NCBI RefSeq assembly: GCF_008831285.2
Contig: NC_045142.1
Span: 14,015,354-14,079,353 of the forward strand
Length of the DNA: 64,000 nucleotides
Direction of reading: 5' to 3'
From: Nymphaea colorata
Taxonomy: Eukaryota > Streptophyta > Magnoliopsida > Nymphaeales > Nymphaeaceae
Below are positions 14,856-27,703 of the stretch, one piece after another. The notes under the pieces are model-generated. The model was not told the DNA's origin and did no database searches. It saw nothing but the letters and a program-made list of their open reading frames with translations. Position 1 is the stretch's first letter. Each line of letters opens with the position of its first letter. The position numbers were made by a program, and so were the translations under genes.

Positions 14856-15916
14856 TTATATATCTAATGATTGATTTAAGAGATTTAAATCATAAGTTCG
14901 TATCAATGCCCGAGAGGTTTAATTCATTCATTTGATCACACATATTTAATTGAATGTGGTTAACTTGTTGATGCATTCACATTGAATGATTTGTCGATTG
15001 TAATCACAAGTTTAAAAGAAAATTAATGAGATTCAAGTGATTGATTTGCTCATCGATATTTAATCTAATGTGTCTCACTTGTTATTACATCTATAATGAA
15101 TGATTTAGTTGATTCAAATCACAAGTTCATATGTATATAAGTGGGATCTATGCATTAGACTAAATCAGTCAATGTGAATGTAACAATAAGTTAACCACTT
15201 TCAATTAAATATGTGTGATCCAATGAATCAACTCATTAGATATGTAACTACAAGTTCAACTCATTGGATTAACTGCATGGATCAAACTAATACTTAGATC
15301 CCATTTGTATCTATATGAACTTCTGATCGCAATCATTTAAATTATTCATTTTAGATGTAATAACAAGTGAAACACATTATATTTATTGTGATTGCGCAAT
15401 TGAATCCCATTCATTTTCCTTTAAAATTGTGATTTCAATGTACTAAATCATTCAATATGGATTAACAACGTCTTATCCACATTCAATTTAATGTGCATGA
15501 TCAAATGAATCAATAAAATTCCACTATTATGATACAAACTTGGGATTTCTTTCCCAAGATCATTCACTATTGATGTAACAACAAGTTCAACTGATTGGAT
15601 TAACTACAAGGGATCGAACTAATGCATAGGCCCACTTATATACATATGAACTTGTGATTTGAATCAACTAAATCATTCATTATAGATGTAATAACAAGTG
15701 AGACACATTAGATTAAATATCGATGAGCAAATCAATCCTTAAATCTCATTAATTTTCTTTAAACTTTGATACAATCGACAAATCATTCAATGTGAATGCA
15801 TCAACAAGTTAACCACATTCAATTAAATATGTGTGATCAAATGAATGAATTAAATCTCTCGGGCATTGATACGAACTTATGATTTAAATCTCTTAGATCA
15901 ATCATTAGATATATAA
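14856..15916. repeat. Inverted-repeat dyad 7 of the satellite unit
   Basis: Arms 14856-15158 (inverted) and 15619-15916 (direct). The direct arm and the following monomers to about 16400 have several single-base losses compared with other units. Confidence 0.88.
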
Positions 15917-17355
15917 CTACATGTTCAACTCATTTGATTAACTGCAAGGGATCAAACTAGTGTGCAGATCCCATTTGTATCCACGTGAACTTGTGATTGC
16001 AATCATTTAAACCATTCATTATAGATGCAAAACAAGTGGAACACATCATATTTAGTGTGATTGAGCAAATGAATAACTGAATCTCATTCAATTTCATTTA
16101 AACATTGATTTCATCTACTAAATCATTTAATATGTATTAAAAAATGTTATACACATATGTTATACACATTTAAATATGTGTGATCAAATCAAGCACTTAA
16201 ATCCGACTCGTATTGAGGGAACTATGCGATTTCAATCCCTTAAATCGTTCGTCATGATGTAACATGAGTTAAATCATTAGATTGGATACAAGGATCGAAC
16301 AAAAGCATTGGTCCATTTGTATCCACATAAACTAGTGATTTAGTCTTTAAACCATTCATTGCAGACTTTATAACAAACGAAACATATTAGAAGAGATCAT
16401 ATGAATGAGTTGAATGTCATTCATTTTCATACAAACTTGTGATTTCAGTCCTGTAAATCATTCAATGTGAATGCATCAACAGGTTAACCACATTCAATTA
16501 AATATGTCTGATCAAATGAATCAATTAAATCTCTCGGGCATTGATACGAACTTATGATTTAAATCTCTTACATCAATCATTAGATGTATAACTACATGTT
16601 CAACTCATTTGATTAACTGCAAGGGATCAAACTAATGTTCAGATCCCATTTGTATCCACGTGAACTTGTGATTGCAATCAATGAAATCATTCATTATGGA
16701 TGCAATAACAAGTGGAACACATCATATTTAGTGTGATTGAGGAAATGAATAACCTGAATGTCATTCAATTTCATTTAAACATGTGATTTCAATCCACTAA
16801 ATCATTTAATATGTTTTAAAAAATGTTATACACATTTAATTTAATATGTCTGATCAAATCAAGCACTTAAATCAGACTCGTATTGAGGGAACTATGCGAT
16901 TTCAATCCATTAAATCGTTCGTCATAGATGTAACATGAAGTTAAACTCATTAGATTGGATACAAGGGATCGAACAAAAGCATTGGTCCATTTTGTATCCA
17001 TATAAACTAGTGATTTTAGTCTTTTAAACCATTCATTGCAGACTTTATAACAAACGAAACATATTAGATAAACACAAGAGATCATATGAATGAGTTGAAT
17101 GTCATTCATTTTCATACAAACTTGTGATTTCAGTCCTCTAAATCATTCAATGTGAATGCATCAACAGGTTAACCACATTCAATTAAATATGTGTGATCAA
17201 ATGAATCAATTAAATCTCTCGGGCATTGATACGAACTTATGATTTAAATCTCTTAGATCAATCATTAGATATATAACTACATGTTCAACTCATTTGATTA
17301 ACTGCAAGGGATGAACTAATGCGTAGATCACAATTGTATCCACGTGAACTTGTGA

Positions 17356-18429
17356 TTATATATCTAATGATTGATTTAAGAGATTTAAATCATAAGTTCG
17401 TATCAATGCCCGAGAGGTTTAATTCATTCATTTGATCACACATATTTAATTGAATGTGGTTAACTTGTTGATGCATTCACATTGAATGATTTGTCGATTG
17501 TAATCACAAGTTTAAAAGAAAATTAATGAGATTCAAGTGATTGATTTGCTCATCGATATTTAATCTAATGTGTCTCACTTGTTATTACATCTATAATGAA
17601 TGATTTAGTTGATTCAAATACAAGTTCATATGTATATAAGTGGATTTATGCATTAGACTAAATCAGTCAATGTGAATGTAACAATAAGTTAACCACTTTC
17701 TATTAAATATGTGTGATCCAATGAATCAACTCGTTAGATATGTAACTACAAGTTCAACTCATTGGATTAACTGCAATGGATCAAACTAATACTTAGATCC
17801 CATTTGTATCTATATGAACTTCTGATCGCAATCATTTAAATTATTCATTTTAGATGTAATAACAAGTGAAACACATTATATTTATTGTGATTGCGCAATT
17901 GAATCACTTGAATCCCATTCATTTTCCTTTAAAATTGTGATTTCAATGTACTAAATCATTCAATATGGATTAACAACGTCTTATCCACATTCAATTTAAT
18001 GTGCATGATGAAATGAATCAATAAAATTCCACTATTATTGATACAAACTTGGGATTTCTTTCCCATAGATCATTCACTATTGATGTAACAACAAGTTCAA
18101 CTGATTGGATTAACTCAAGGGATCGAACTAATGCATAGGTCCCACTTATATACATATGAACTTCTGATTTGAATCAACTAAATCATTCATTATAAATGTA
18201 ATAACAAGTGAGACACATTAGATTAAATATCGATGAACAAATCAATCCCTTAAATCTCATTAATTTTCTTTAAACTTGTGATTACAATCGACAAATCATT
18301 CAATGTGAATGCATCAACAAGTTAACCACATTCAATTAAATATGTGTGATCAAATGAATGAATTAAATCTCTCGGGCATTGATACGAACTTATGATTTAA
18401 ATCTCTTAGATCAATCATTAGATATACAA
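17356..18429. repeat. Inverted-repeat dyad 8 of the satellite unit
   Basis: Arms 17356-17656 (inverted) and 18128-18429 (direct). It is 2500 bp after dyad 7, because one extra 667-bp short unit (16200 to 16867) is inserted. It shares private variants with dyad 10. Confidence 0.9.
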
Positions 18430-19196
18430 CTACATGTTCAACTCATTTGATTAACTGCAAGGGATCAAACTAGTGTGCAGATCCCATTTGTATCCACGTG
18501 AACTTGTGATTGCAATCACTTAAACCATTCATTATAGATGCAATAACAAGTGGAACACATCATATTTAGTGTGATTGAGCAAATGAATAACCTGAATCTC
18601 ATTCAATTTCACTTAAACATGTGATTTCAATCTACTAAATCATTTAATATGTATTAAAAAAATGTTATGCACATTTAATTTAATATGTGTGATCAAATCA
18701 AGCACTTAAATCCAACTCCTATTGAGGGAACTATGCGATTTCAATCCCTTAAATCGTTCGTCATAGATGTAACATTAAGTTAAACTCATTAGATTGGATA
18801 CAAGGGATCGAACAAAAGCATTGGTCCATTTTGTATCCATATAAACTAGTGATTTTAGTCTTTTAAACCATTCATTACAGACTTTATAACAAACGAAACA
18901 TATTAGATTAACCACAAGAGATCATATGAATGAGTTGAATGTCATTCATTTTCATACAAACTTGTGATTTCAGTCCTCTAAATCGTTCAATGTGAATGCA
19001 TCAACAGGTTAACCACATTCAATTAAATATGTGTGATCAAATGAATCAATTAAATCTCTCGGGCATTGATACGAACTTATGTTTTAAATCTCTTAGATCA
19101 ATCATTAGATATATAACTACATGTTCAACTCATTTGATTAACTGCAAGGGATCGAACTAATGCGTAGATCACATTTGTATCCACGTGAACTTGTGA

Positions 19197-20273
19197 TTAT
19201 ATATCTAATGATTGATTTAAGAGATTTAAATCATAAGTTCGTATCAACGCCCGAGAGGTTTAATTCATTCATTTGATCACACATATTTAATTGAATGTGG
19301 TTAACTTGTTGATGCATTCACATTGAATGATTTGTCGATTGTAATCACAAGTTTAAAAGAAAATTAATGAGATTCAAGTGATTCATTTGCTCATCGATAT
19401 TTAATCTAATGTGTCTCACTTGTTATTACATCTATAATGAATGATTTAGTTGATTCAAATCACAAGTTCATATGTATATAAGTGGGATTTATGCATTAGA
19501 CTAAATCAGTCAATGTGAATGTAACAATAAGTTAACCACTTTCAATTAAATATGTGTGATCTAATGAATCAACTCATTAAATATGTAACTACAAGTTCAA
19601 CTCATTGGATTAACTGCAATAGATCAAACTAATACTTAGATCCCATTTGTATCTATATGAACAAATGATCGCAATCATTTAAATTATTCATTTTAGATGT
19701 AATAACAAGTGAAACACATTATATTTATTGTGATTGCGTAATTGAATCACTTGAATCCCATTCATTTTCCTTTAAAATTGTGATTTCAATGTACTAAATC
19801 ATTCAATATGGATTAACAACGTCTTATCCACATTCAATTTAATGTGCATGATCAAATGAATCAATAAAATTCCACAATTATTGATACAAACTTGGGATTT
19901 CTTTCCCATATATCATTCACTATTGATGTAACAACAAGTTCAACTGATTGGATTAACTACAAGGGATCAAACTAATGCATAGGTCCCACTTATATACGTA
20001 TGAACTTGTGATTTGAATCAACTAAATCATTCATTATAGATGTAATAACAAGTGAGACACATTAGATTAAATATCGATGAGCAAATCAATCCCTTGAATC
20101 TCATTAATTTTCTTTAAACTTGTGATTACAATCGACAAATCATTCAATGTGAATGCATCAACAAGTTAACCACATTCAATTAAATATGTGTGATCAAATG
20201 AATGAATTAAATCTCTCGGGCATTGATACGAACTTATGATTTAAATCTCTTAGATCAATCATTAGATATACAA
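19197..20273. repeat. Inverted-repeat dyad 9 of the satellite unit
   Basis: Arms 19197-19499 (inverted) and 19972-20273 (direct). Private variants such as caacgcccgagagg and atgaacaaatgatcg are shared with dyad 11. Confidence 0.9.
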
Positions 20274-21040
20274 CTACATGTTCAACTCATTTGATTAACT
20301 GCAAGGGATCAAACTAGTGTGCAGATCCCATTTGTATCCACGTGAACTTGTGATTGCAATCACTTAAACCATTCATTATAGATGCAATAACAAGTGGAAC
20401 ACATCATATTTAGTGTGATTGAGCAAATGAATAACCTGAATCTCATTCAATTTCATTTAAACATGTGATTTCAATCTACTAAATCATTTAATATGTATTA
20501 AAAAAATGTTATGCACATTTAATTTAATATCTGTGATCAAATCAAGCACTTAAATCCAACTCCTATTGAGGGAACTATGCGATTTCAATCCCTTAAATCG
20601 TTCGTCATAGATGTAACATGAAGTTAAACTCATTAGATTGGATACAAGGGATCGAACAAAAGCATTGGTCCATTTTGTATCCATATAAACTAGTGATTTT
20701 AGTCTTTTAAACCATTCATTGCAGACTTTATAACAAACGAAACATATTAGATTAACCACAATAGATCATATGAATGAGTTCAATGTCATTCATTTTCATA
20801 CAAACTTGTGATTTCAGTCCTCTAAATCATTCAATGTGAATGCATCAACAGGTTAACCACATTCAATTAAATATGTGTGATCAAATGAATCAATTAAATC
20901 TCTCGGGCATTGATACGAACTTATGATTTAAATCTCTTAGATCAATCATTAGATATATAACTACATGTTCAACTCATTTGATTAACTGCAAGGGATCGAA
21001 CTAATGCGTAGATCACAATTGTATCCACGTGAACTTGTGA

Positions 21041-22116
21041 TTATATATCTAATGATTGATTTAAGAGATTTAAATCATAAGTTCGTATCAATGCCCGAGA
21101 GGTTTAATTCATTCATTTGATCACACATATTTAATTGAATGTGGTTAACTTGTTGATGCATTCACATTGAATGATTTGTCGATTGTAATCACAAGTTTAA
21201 AAGAAAATTAATGAGATTCAAGTGATTGATTTGCTCATCGATATTTAATCTAATGTGTCTCACTTGTTATTACATCTATAATGAATGATTTAGTTGATTC
21301 AAATCACAAGTTCATATGTATATAAGTGAGATTTATGCATTAGACTAAATCAGTCAATGTGAATGTAACAATAAGTTAACCACTTTCTATTAAATATATG
21401 TGATCCAATGAATCAACTCGTTAGATATGTAACTACAAGTTCAACTCATTGGATTAACTGCAATGGATCAAACTAATACTTAGATCCCATTTGTATCTAT
21501 ATGAACTTCTGATCGCAATCATTTAAATTATTCATTTTAGATGTAATAACAAGTGAAACACATTATATTTATTGTGATTGCGCAATTGAATCACTTGAAT
21601 CCCATTCATTTTCCTTTAAAATTGTGATTTCAATGTACTAAATCATTCAATATGGATTAACAACGTCTTATCCACATTCAATTTAATGTGCATGATGAAA
21701 TGAATCAATAAAATTCCACTATTATTGATACAAACTTGGGATTTCTTTCCCATAGATCATTCACTATTGATGTAACAACAAGTTCAACTGATTGGATTAA
21801 CTCAAGGGATCGAACTAATGCATAGGTCCCACTTATATACATATGAACTTGTGATTTGAATCAACTAAATCATTCATTATAGATGTAATAACAAGTGAGA
21901 CACATTAGATTAAATATCGATGAACAAATCAATCCCTTAAATCTCATTAATTTTCTTTAAACTTGTGATTACAATCGACAAATCATTCAATGTGAATGCA
22001 TCAACAAGTTAACCACATTCAATTAAATATGTGTGATCAAATGAATGAATTAAATCTCTCGGGCATTGATACGAACTTATGATTTAAATCTCTTAGATCA
22101 ATCATTAGATATACAA
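21041..22116. repeat. Inverted-repeat dyad 10 of the satellite unit
   Basis: Arms 21041-21343 (inverted) and 21815-22116 (direct). It shares variants with dyad 8 (for example the gatgaaatgaatc spacer variant). Confidence 0.9.
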
Positions 22117-22883
22117 CTACATGTACAACTCATTTGATTAACTGCAAGGGATCAAACTAGTGTGCAGATCCCATTTGTATCCACGTGAACTTGTGATTGC
22201 AATCACTTAAACCATTCATTATAGATGCAATAACAAGTGGAACACATCATATTTAGTGTGATTGAGCAAATGAATAACCTGAATCTCATTCAATTTCATT
22301 TAAACATGTGATTTCAATCTACTAAATCATTTAATATGTATTAAAAAAATGTTATGCACATTTAATTTAATATGTGTGATCAAATCAAGCACTTAAATCC
22401 AACTCCTATTGAGGGAACTATGCGATTTCAATCCCTTAAATCGTTCGTCATAGATGTAACATTAAGTTAAACTCATTAGATTGGATACAAGGGATCGAAC
22501 AAAAGCATTGGTCCATTTTGTATCCATATAAACTAGTGATTTTAGTCTTTTAAACCATTCATTACAGACTTTATAACAAACGAAACATATTAGATTAACC
22601 ACAAGAGATCATATGAATGAGTTGAATGTCATTCATTTTCATACAAACTTGTGATTTCAGTCCTCTAAATCGTTCAATGTGAATGCATCAACAGGTTAAC
22701 CACATTCAATTAAATATGTGTGATCAAATGAATCAATTAAATCTCTCGGGCATTGATACGAACTTATGTTTTAAATCTCTTCGATCAATCATTAGATATA
22801 TAACTACATGTTCAACTCATTTGATTAACTGCAAGGGATCGAACTAATGCGTAGATCACATTTGTATCCACGTGAACTTGTGA

Positions 22884-23960
22884 TTATATATCTAATGATT
22901 GATTTAAGAGATTTAAATCATAAGTTCGTATCAACGCCCGAGAGGTTTAATTCATTCATTTGATCACACATATTTAATTGAATGTGGTTAACTTGTTGAT
23001 GCATTCACATTGAATGATTTGTCGATTGTAATCACAAGTTTAAAAGAAAATTAATGAGATTCAAGTGATTCATTTGCTCATCGATATTTAATCTAATGTG
23101 TCTCACTTGTTATTACATCTATAATGAATGATTTAGTTGATTCAGATCACAAGTTCATATGTATATAAGTGGGATTTATGCATTAGACTAAATCAGTCAA
23201 TGTGAATGTAACAATAAGTTAACCACTTTCAATTAAATATGTGTGATCTAATGAATCAACTCATTAGATATGTAACTACAAGTTCAACTCATTGGATTAA
23301 CTGCAATAGATCAAACTAATACTTAGATCCCATTTGTATCTATATGAACAAATGATCGCAATCATTTAAATTATTCATTTTAGATGTAATAACAAGTGAA
23401 ACACATTATATTTACTGTGATTGCGTAATTGAATCACTTGAATCCCATTCATTTTCCTTTAAAATTGTGATTTCAATGTACTAAATCATTCAATATGGAT
23501 TAACAACGTCTTATCCACATTCAATTTAATGTGCATGATCAAATGAATCAATAAAATTCCACTATTATTGATACAAACTTGGGATTTCTTTCCCATAGAT
23601 CATTCACTATTGATGTTACAACAAGTTCAACTGATTGGATTAACTACAAGGGATCAAACTAATGCATAGGTCCCACTTATATACATATGAACTTGTGATT
23701 TGAATCAACTAAATCATTCATTATAGATGTAATAACAAGTGAGACACATTAGATTAAATATCGATGAGCAAATCAATCCCTTGAATCTCATTAATTTTCT
23801 TCAAACTTGTGATTACAATCGACAAATCATTCAATGTGAATGCATCGACAAGTTAACCACATTCAATTAAATATGTGTGATCAAATGAATGAATTAAATC
23901 TCTCGGGCATTGATACGAACTTATGATTTAAATCTCTTAGATCAATCATTAGATATACAA
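22884..23960. repeat. Inverted-repeat dyad 11 of the satellite unit
   Basis: Arms 22884-23186 (inverted) and 23659-23960 (direct). It is the last complete dyad of the array. Confidence 0.9.
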
Positions 23961-24726
23961 CTACATGTTCAACTCATTTGATTAACTGCGAGGGATCAAA
24001 CTAGTGTGCAGATCCCATTTGTATCCACGTGAACTTGTGATTGCAATCATTTAAACCATTCATTATAGATGCAATAACAAGTGGAACACATCATATTTAG
24101 TGTGATTGAGGAAATGAATAACCTGAATCTCATTCAATTTCATTTAAACATGTGATTTCAATCTACTAAATCATTTAATATGTATTAAAAAATTTTATAC
24201 ACATTTAATTTAATATGTGTGATCAAATCAAGCACTTAAATCCAACTCGTATTGAGGGAACTATGCGATTTCAATCCCTTAAATCGTTCGTCATAGATGT
24301 AACGTGAAGTTAAACTCATTAGATTGGATACAAGGGATCGAACAAAAGCATTGGTCCATTTTGTATCCATATAAACTAGTGATTTTAGTCTTTTAAACCA
24401 TTCATTGCAGACTTTATAACAAACGAAACATAGTAGATTAACCACAAGAGATCATATGAATGAGTTGAACGTCATTCATTTTCATACAAACTTGTGATTT
24501 CAGTCCTCTAAATCATTCAATGTGAATGCATCAACAGGTTAACCACATTCAATTAAATATGTGTGATCAAATGAATCAATTAAATCTCTCGGGCATTGAT
24601 ACGAACTTATGATTTAAATCTCTTAGATCAATCATTAGATATATAACTACATGTTCAACTCATTTGATTAACTGCAAGGGATCGAACTAATGCGTTGATC
24701 ACATTTGTATCCACGTGAACTTGTGA

Positions 24727-25028
24727 TTATATATCAATGATTGATTTAAGAGATTTAAATCATAAGTTCGTATCAATGCCCGAGAGGTTTAATTCATTCA
24801 TTTGATCACACATATTTAATTGAATGTGGTTAACTTGTTGATGCATTCACATTGAATGATTTGTCGATTGTAATCACAAGTTTAAAAGAAAATTAATGAG
24901 ATTCAAGTGATTGATTTGCTCATCGATATTTAATCTAATGTGTCTTACTTGTTATTACATCTATAATGAATGATTTAGTTGATTCAAATCACAAGTTCAT
25001 ATGTATATAAGTGGGATCTATGCATTAG
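24727..25028. repeat. Unpaired inverted arm of the last satellite unit
   Basis: The inverted arm of dyad 12 is present. The array is cut at 25292, inside the spacer, so its direct partner arm is missing. Confidence 0.9.
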
Positions 25029-25292
25029 ACTAAATCAGTCAATGTGAATGTAACAATAAGTTTACCACTTTCAATTAAATATGTGTGATCCAATGAATCA
25101 ACTCATTAGATATGTAACTACAAGTTCAACTCATTGGATTAACTGCAATGGATCAAACTAATACGTAGATCCCATTTGTATCTATATGAACTTCTGATCG
25201 CAATCATTTAAATTATTCATTTTAGATGTAATAACAAGTGAAACACATTATATTTATTGTGATTGCGCAATTGAATCACTTGAATCCCATTC

Positions 25293-27703
25293 CACGGAAA
25301 GAAAATCTTGGCAGAGCATATTTTCAAAATACCCAGAAAAACATGCTCACAGACAGTCCCAGCTACAACTACAGCCCACAAGATCTTTAAGTTTACCACA
25401 GGTACTGCCAACGGTCAGAACTATCTCTGAAGAACTTTTATCCCCCAATAGGGATTCGGCAGTAAAAATGATGATGATGACTTCAACATCATCACCCAAA
25501 ACCGAACCAGGAGAAAGCGGTCCTGGTTATGTTACTACTGGAGATTGGCCCCCAAAAATGGCCTACACCACTACTACAGCTGAAGAAATGCAGAAAGGAA
25601 CACCGGAGTTCCGTGCAGACGTAAGCTATCTACTTCTGCATTCAGCCCAGTCTCCTAAAACCCAGGATGACAAAACTCGACAGCTAAACTACCTCATTCA
25701 CTGGAGCACATATGCAGAAAAGCATTTCCGACGAATTGAAGAACAGCTCCAAATAGTAGAAGCTAACATGGAAGCTGTCAAGTCCATGTTAAATGGAGAA
25801 AGAAAGGAGCTTAAGGCCAAATCAAAGGAAGCCCTAAAAGCTCACTCCCAAAATCTGTCGATTCGAGAAACCAGTCCATATATTCTCGGAAGTCGGCAAA
25901 AACCAGCGGCATATAAAGATTTTTATCTTATGCCAAATTTCAAAGATGCTGATATGAAGATGTTCCAGAATCAACATCATAACAAACCACCCGAGGTCAA
26001 GAAACATGTGATTTCTCTGGGTTCAGAAATCCCAATTCTAAACATTGATACATGCCCTACCACGAAGGTAGCCGAAGTCATCAGATTATGGGCACAACAT
26101 CTACACATGGTGGTATCCCAAAAACGGTTATCTCCAGATCAAGCATGGAGAATCTTACCGTTTACATTTTCGGGACGAGTAGCAAATTGGTGGAAATTCT
26201 TGCCAGACACGGAGAAAAGTGAAATTATGAATGATGATATAGCAGTCTTGGGCAACCGTATCATTCTCAAGTTCCAGCCAAACCTTCTAGCACATCAATC
26301 ATCAGATTGGCTGATGTTTACCAAAAGAAAGCTGAAAGACATAAGCCAATTCGAGCAATATGCAGAGGACTATCTCAACGAAGCCTATCGGCTAGGCGCT
26401 CATGCCCTCTCAACAATCGGTATGTCTTTTCTTGCTTCTTTACCCGAATCATTGGGTAATATTGTCCTTGATGAGTTATCACATCGCAACATCTTGGTAG
26501 AAAATCTGAATTTAGTTGATCTCCAACAAGTGGTTCGGCAAGAGATCAAAAAACTCTGTTACAGACTCAAGGCAAACCATGAATTGCCAAAAGTTGGAAA
26601 AAATATTTGTGGTCAGATTGATGGAGCAGAAGAACACAATTTGCCAAAGAAATTCAAACCAAGATTTCGAAGGTTCAGACGAACCAAATCAAGGCGACCG
26701 TTCAAACCTTACAGATTTTTCCGACGAAGGAGAAGGAGTGACAACAAAAAAGATGACCGGTGTTTTGCATGTCGCAAAAAAGGGCATTATGCCAACAAAT
26801 GCCCAAATGGAGCTCCTCGTCAAATTAAGATGATGTTCGAAGTCCCAGAAATTGAACAAGATTGGGACCTGATCGAGAACGAAATAGAGTTTGAGGAATG
26901 CCTCAAAAATCAAAATGTGTTTTATTTGGCTGATGAAGAAGAAGAAGAAAATGATGAAATCATAAGCATAAGTACAGAATCATCTTCAGAAGCCGGTGGA
27001 CACATCTGCATGGTAGGCAAAAAAGGCAAAGAAGTACTAATTGCAGAATCAGAATCTGAACCCGAAGAGTTCGACTGCAAAAGCGAGTTCTGTAATAATT
27101 TTGCCACCACCAGTCCTTATGAGATTATCCAAGACAACAGCAGCAGCTCGGATGACTCAACCTCTGAATCTGGGTCAGACATTGACAGAGGAATCTACTC
27201 AGACAATGAAGTACCCATAGCCCCAAAACAACAAGAGAAGTGGGCGGTCTCAGAAAAAGTCGCTAAGGCTCTGCTAGACAAAGGTACAATTCCAATTAAT
27301 TTTTGGGATTTTACACCTAAAAATAGCCTCAAAAACTCTGAGATCAAACAGATTAAGAAGATGTCCTTATCTGACATTTTCGTAATCATCCCAGTTCAAA
27401 TAGCTGCGGATAAAAACGGTAAATGGAAAAAAGGACAAACTTTCATCGACACTGGTGCCAACATCAATTTTTGCAAAAAGGAGATAATTAGCAATTGGCT
27501 ATATTATCTAGAAGGAACCAGAGTCGAAACCATGAATGGTGAACGAAGGCTTCACAATTTTGCATTAAATGTCCAGGTCAAAATAGGGGAAAAAACGATC
27601 AGTACAAATTTTGTACAGATTGATGACGCCGGACATGATATTGGATTAGGGTCAGTTACTTTGGATGAAATAGGACCCTACACAATTTGCAAAGACTGCA
27701 TTG
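25293..27703 (+). mobile_element. Endogenous caulimovirid-like (pararetrovirus) fragment
   Basis: This segment lies between the satellite and dispersed repeat R. The left junction is at 25292/25293: the satellite reads ...tgaatcccattc and then departs from the expected attttcc. The right junction is at about 27704, where the sequence becomes identical in kind to repeat R copies near 47460 and 53020. It holds only the capsid-like, zinc-knuckle and protease part of a polyprotein. No movement protein, reverse transcriptase, RNase H or tRNA-Met primer site is seen, so it cannot be an autonomous element. The zinc-knuckle context (GHYANKCPN) and the protease (FIDTGANI) resemble Caulimoviridae. A Ty3/gypsy gag-protease is the main alternative. 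Confidence 0.75.

Larger units (their letters stand above)
1..25292. repeat. AT-rich satellite array with higher-order repeat structure (about 115-bp monomer, about 1.84-kb unit)
   Basis: The whole stretch is built from diverged monomers of about 115 bp. Each contains a recognisable series: cttgtgattt, then taaatcattcat, then ataacaagt, then attagatta and gatcaaac. Equivalent monomers recur at 8870, 10706, 12535, 14365, 16200, then 16867, 18705, 20550, 22395 and 24236, mostly 1829-1845 bp apart, i.e. about 16 monomers. The array runs off the left edge of the window and ends sharply at 25292. Short reverse-strand reading frames of 69-82 codons recur in every unit, but they are by-products of the periodicity and are not proposed as genes. 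A centromeric or pericentromeric satellite is plausible from its size and AT content, but the sequence does not prove it. Confidence 0.95.

Noticed and set aside
254-24445. Recurrent reverse-strand frames of 69-82 codons in the satellite
   Set aside because: They repeat with the satellite period, have no protein-like conservation beyond the DNA repeat, and no recognisable domain. They are by-products of a tandem array.
1-25292. gttcgatccc on the reverse strand of satellite monomers resembles a tRNA B box
   Set aside because: No matching A box, no cloverleaf and no SINE tail. A 10-base match in a repetitive array is weak evidence for a tRNA-derived origin.
1-25292. Satellite as a CRISPR-like or integron-like repeat array
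   Set aside because: Units are long, diverged and contiguous without unique spacers, and the window is eukaryotic.
26516-26833. 105-codon plus-strand frame inside the pararetrovirus fragment
   Set aside because: It overlaps the capsid/zinc-knuckle frame in another phase and has no features of its own.
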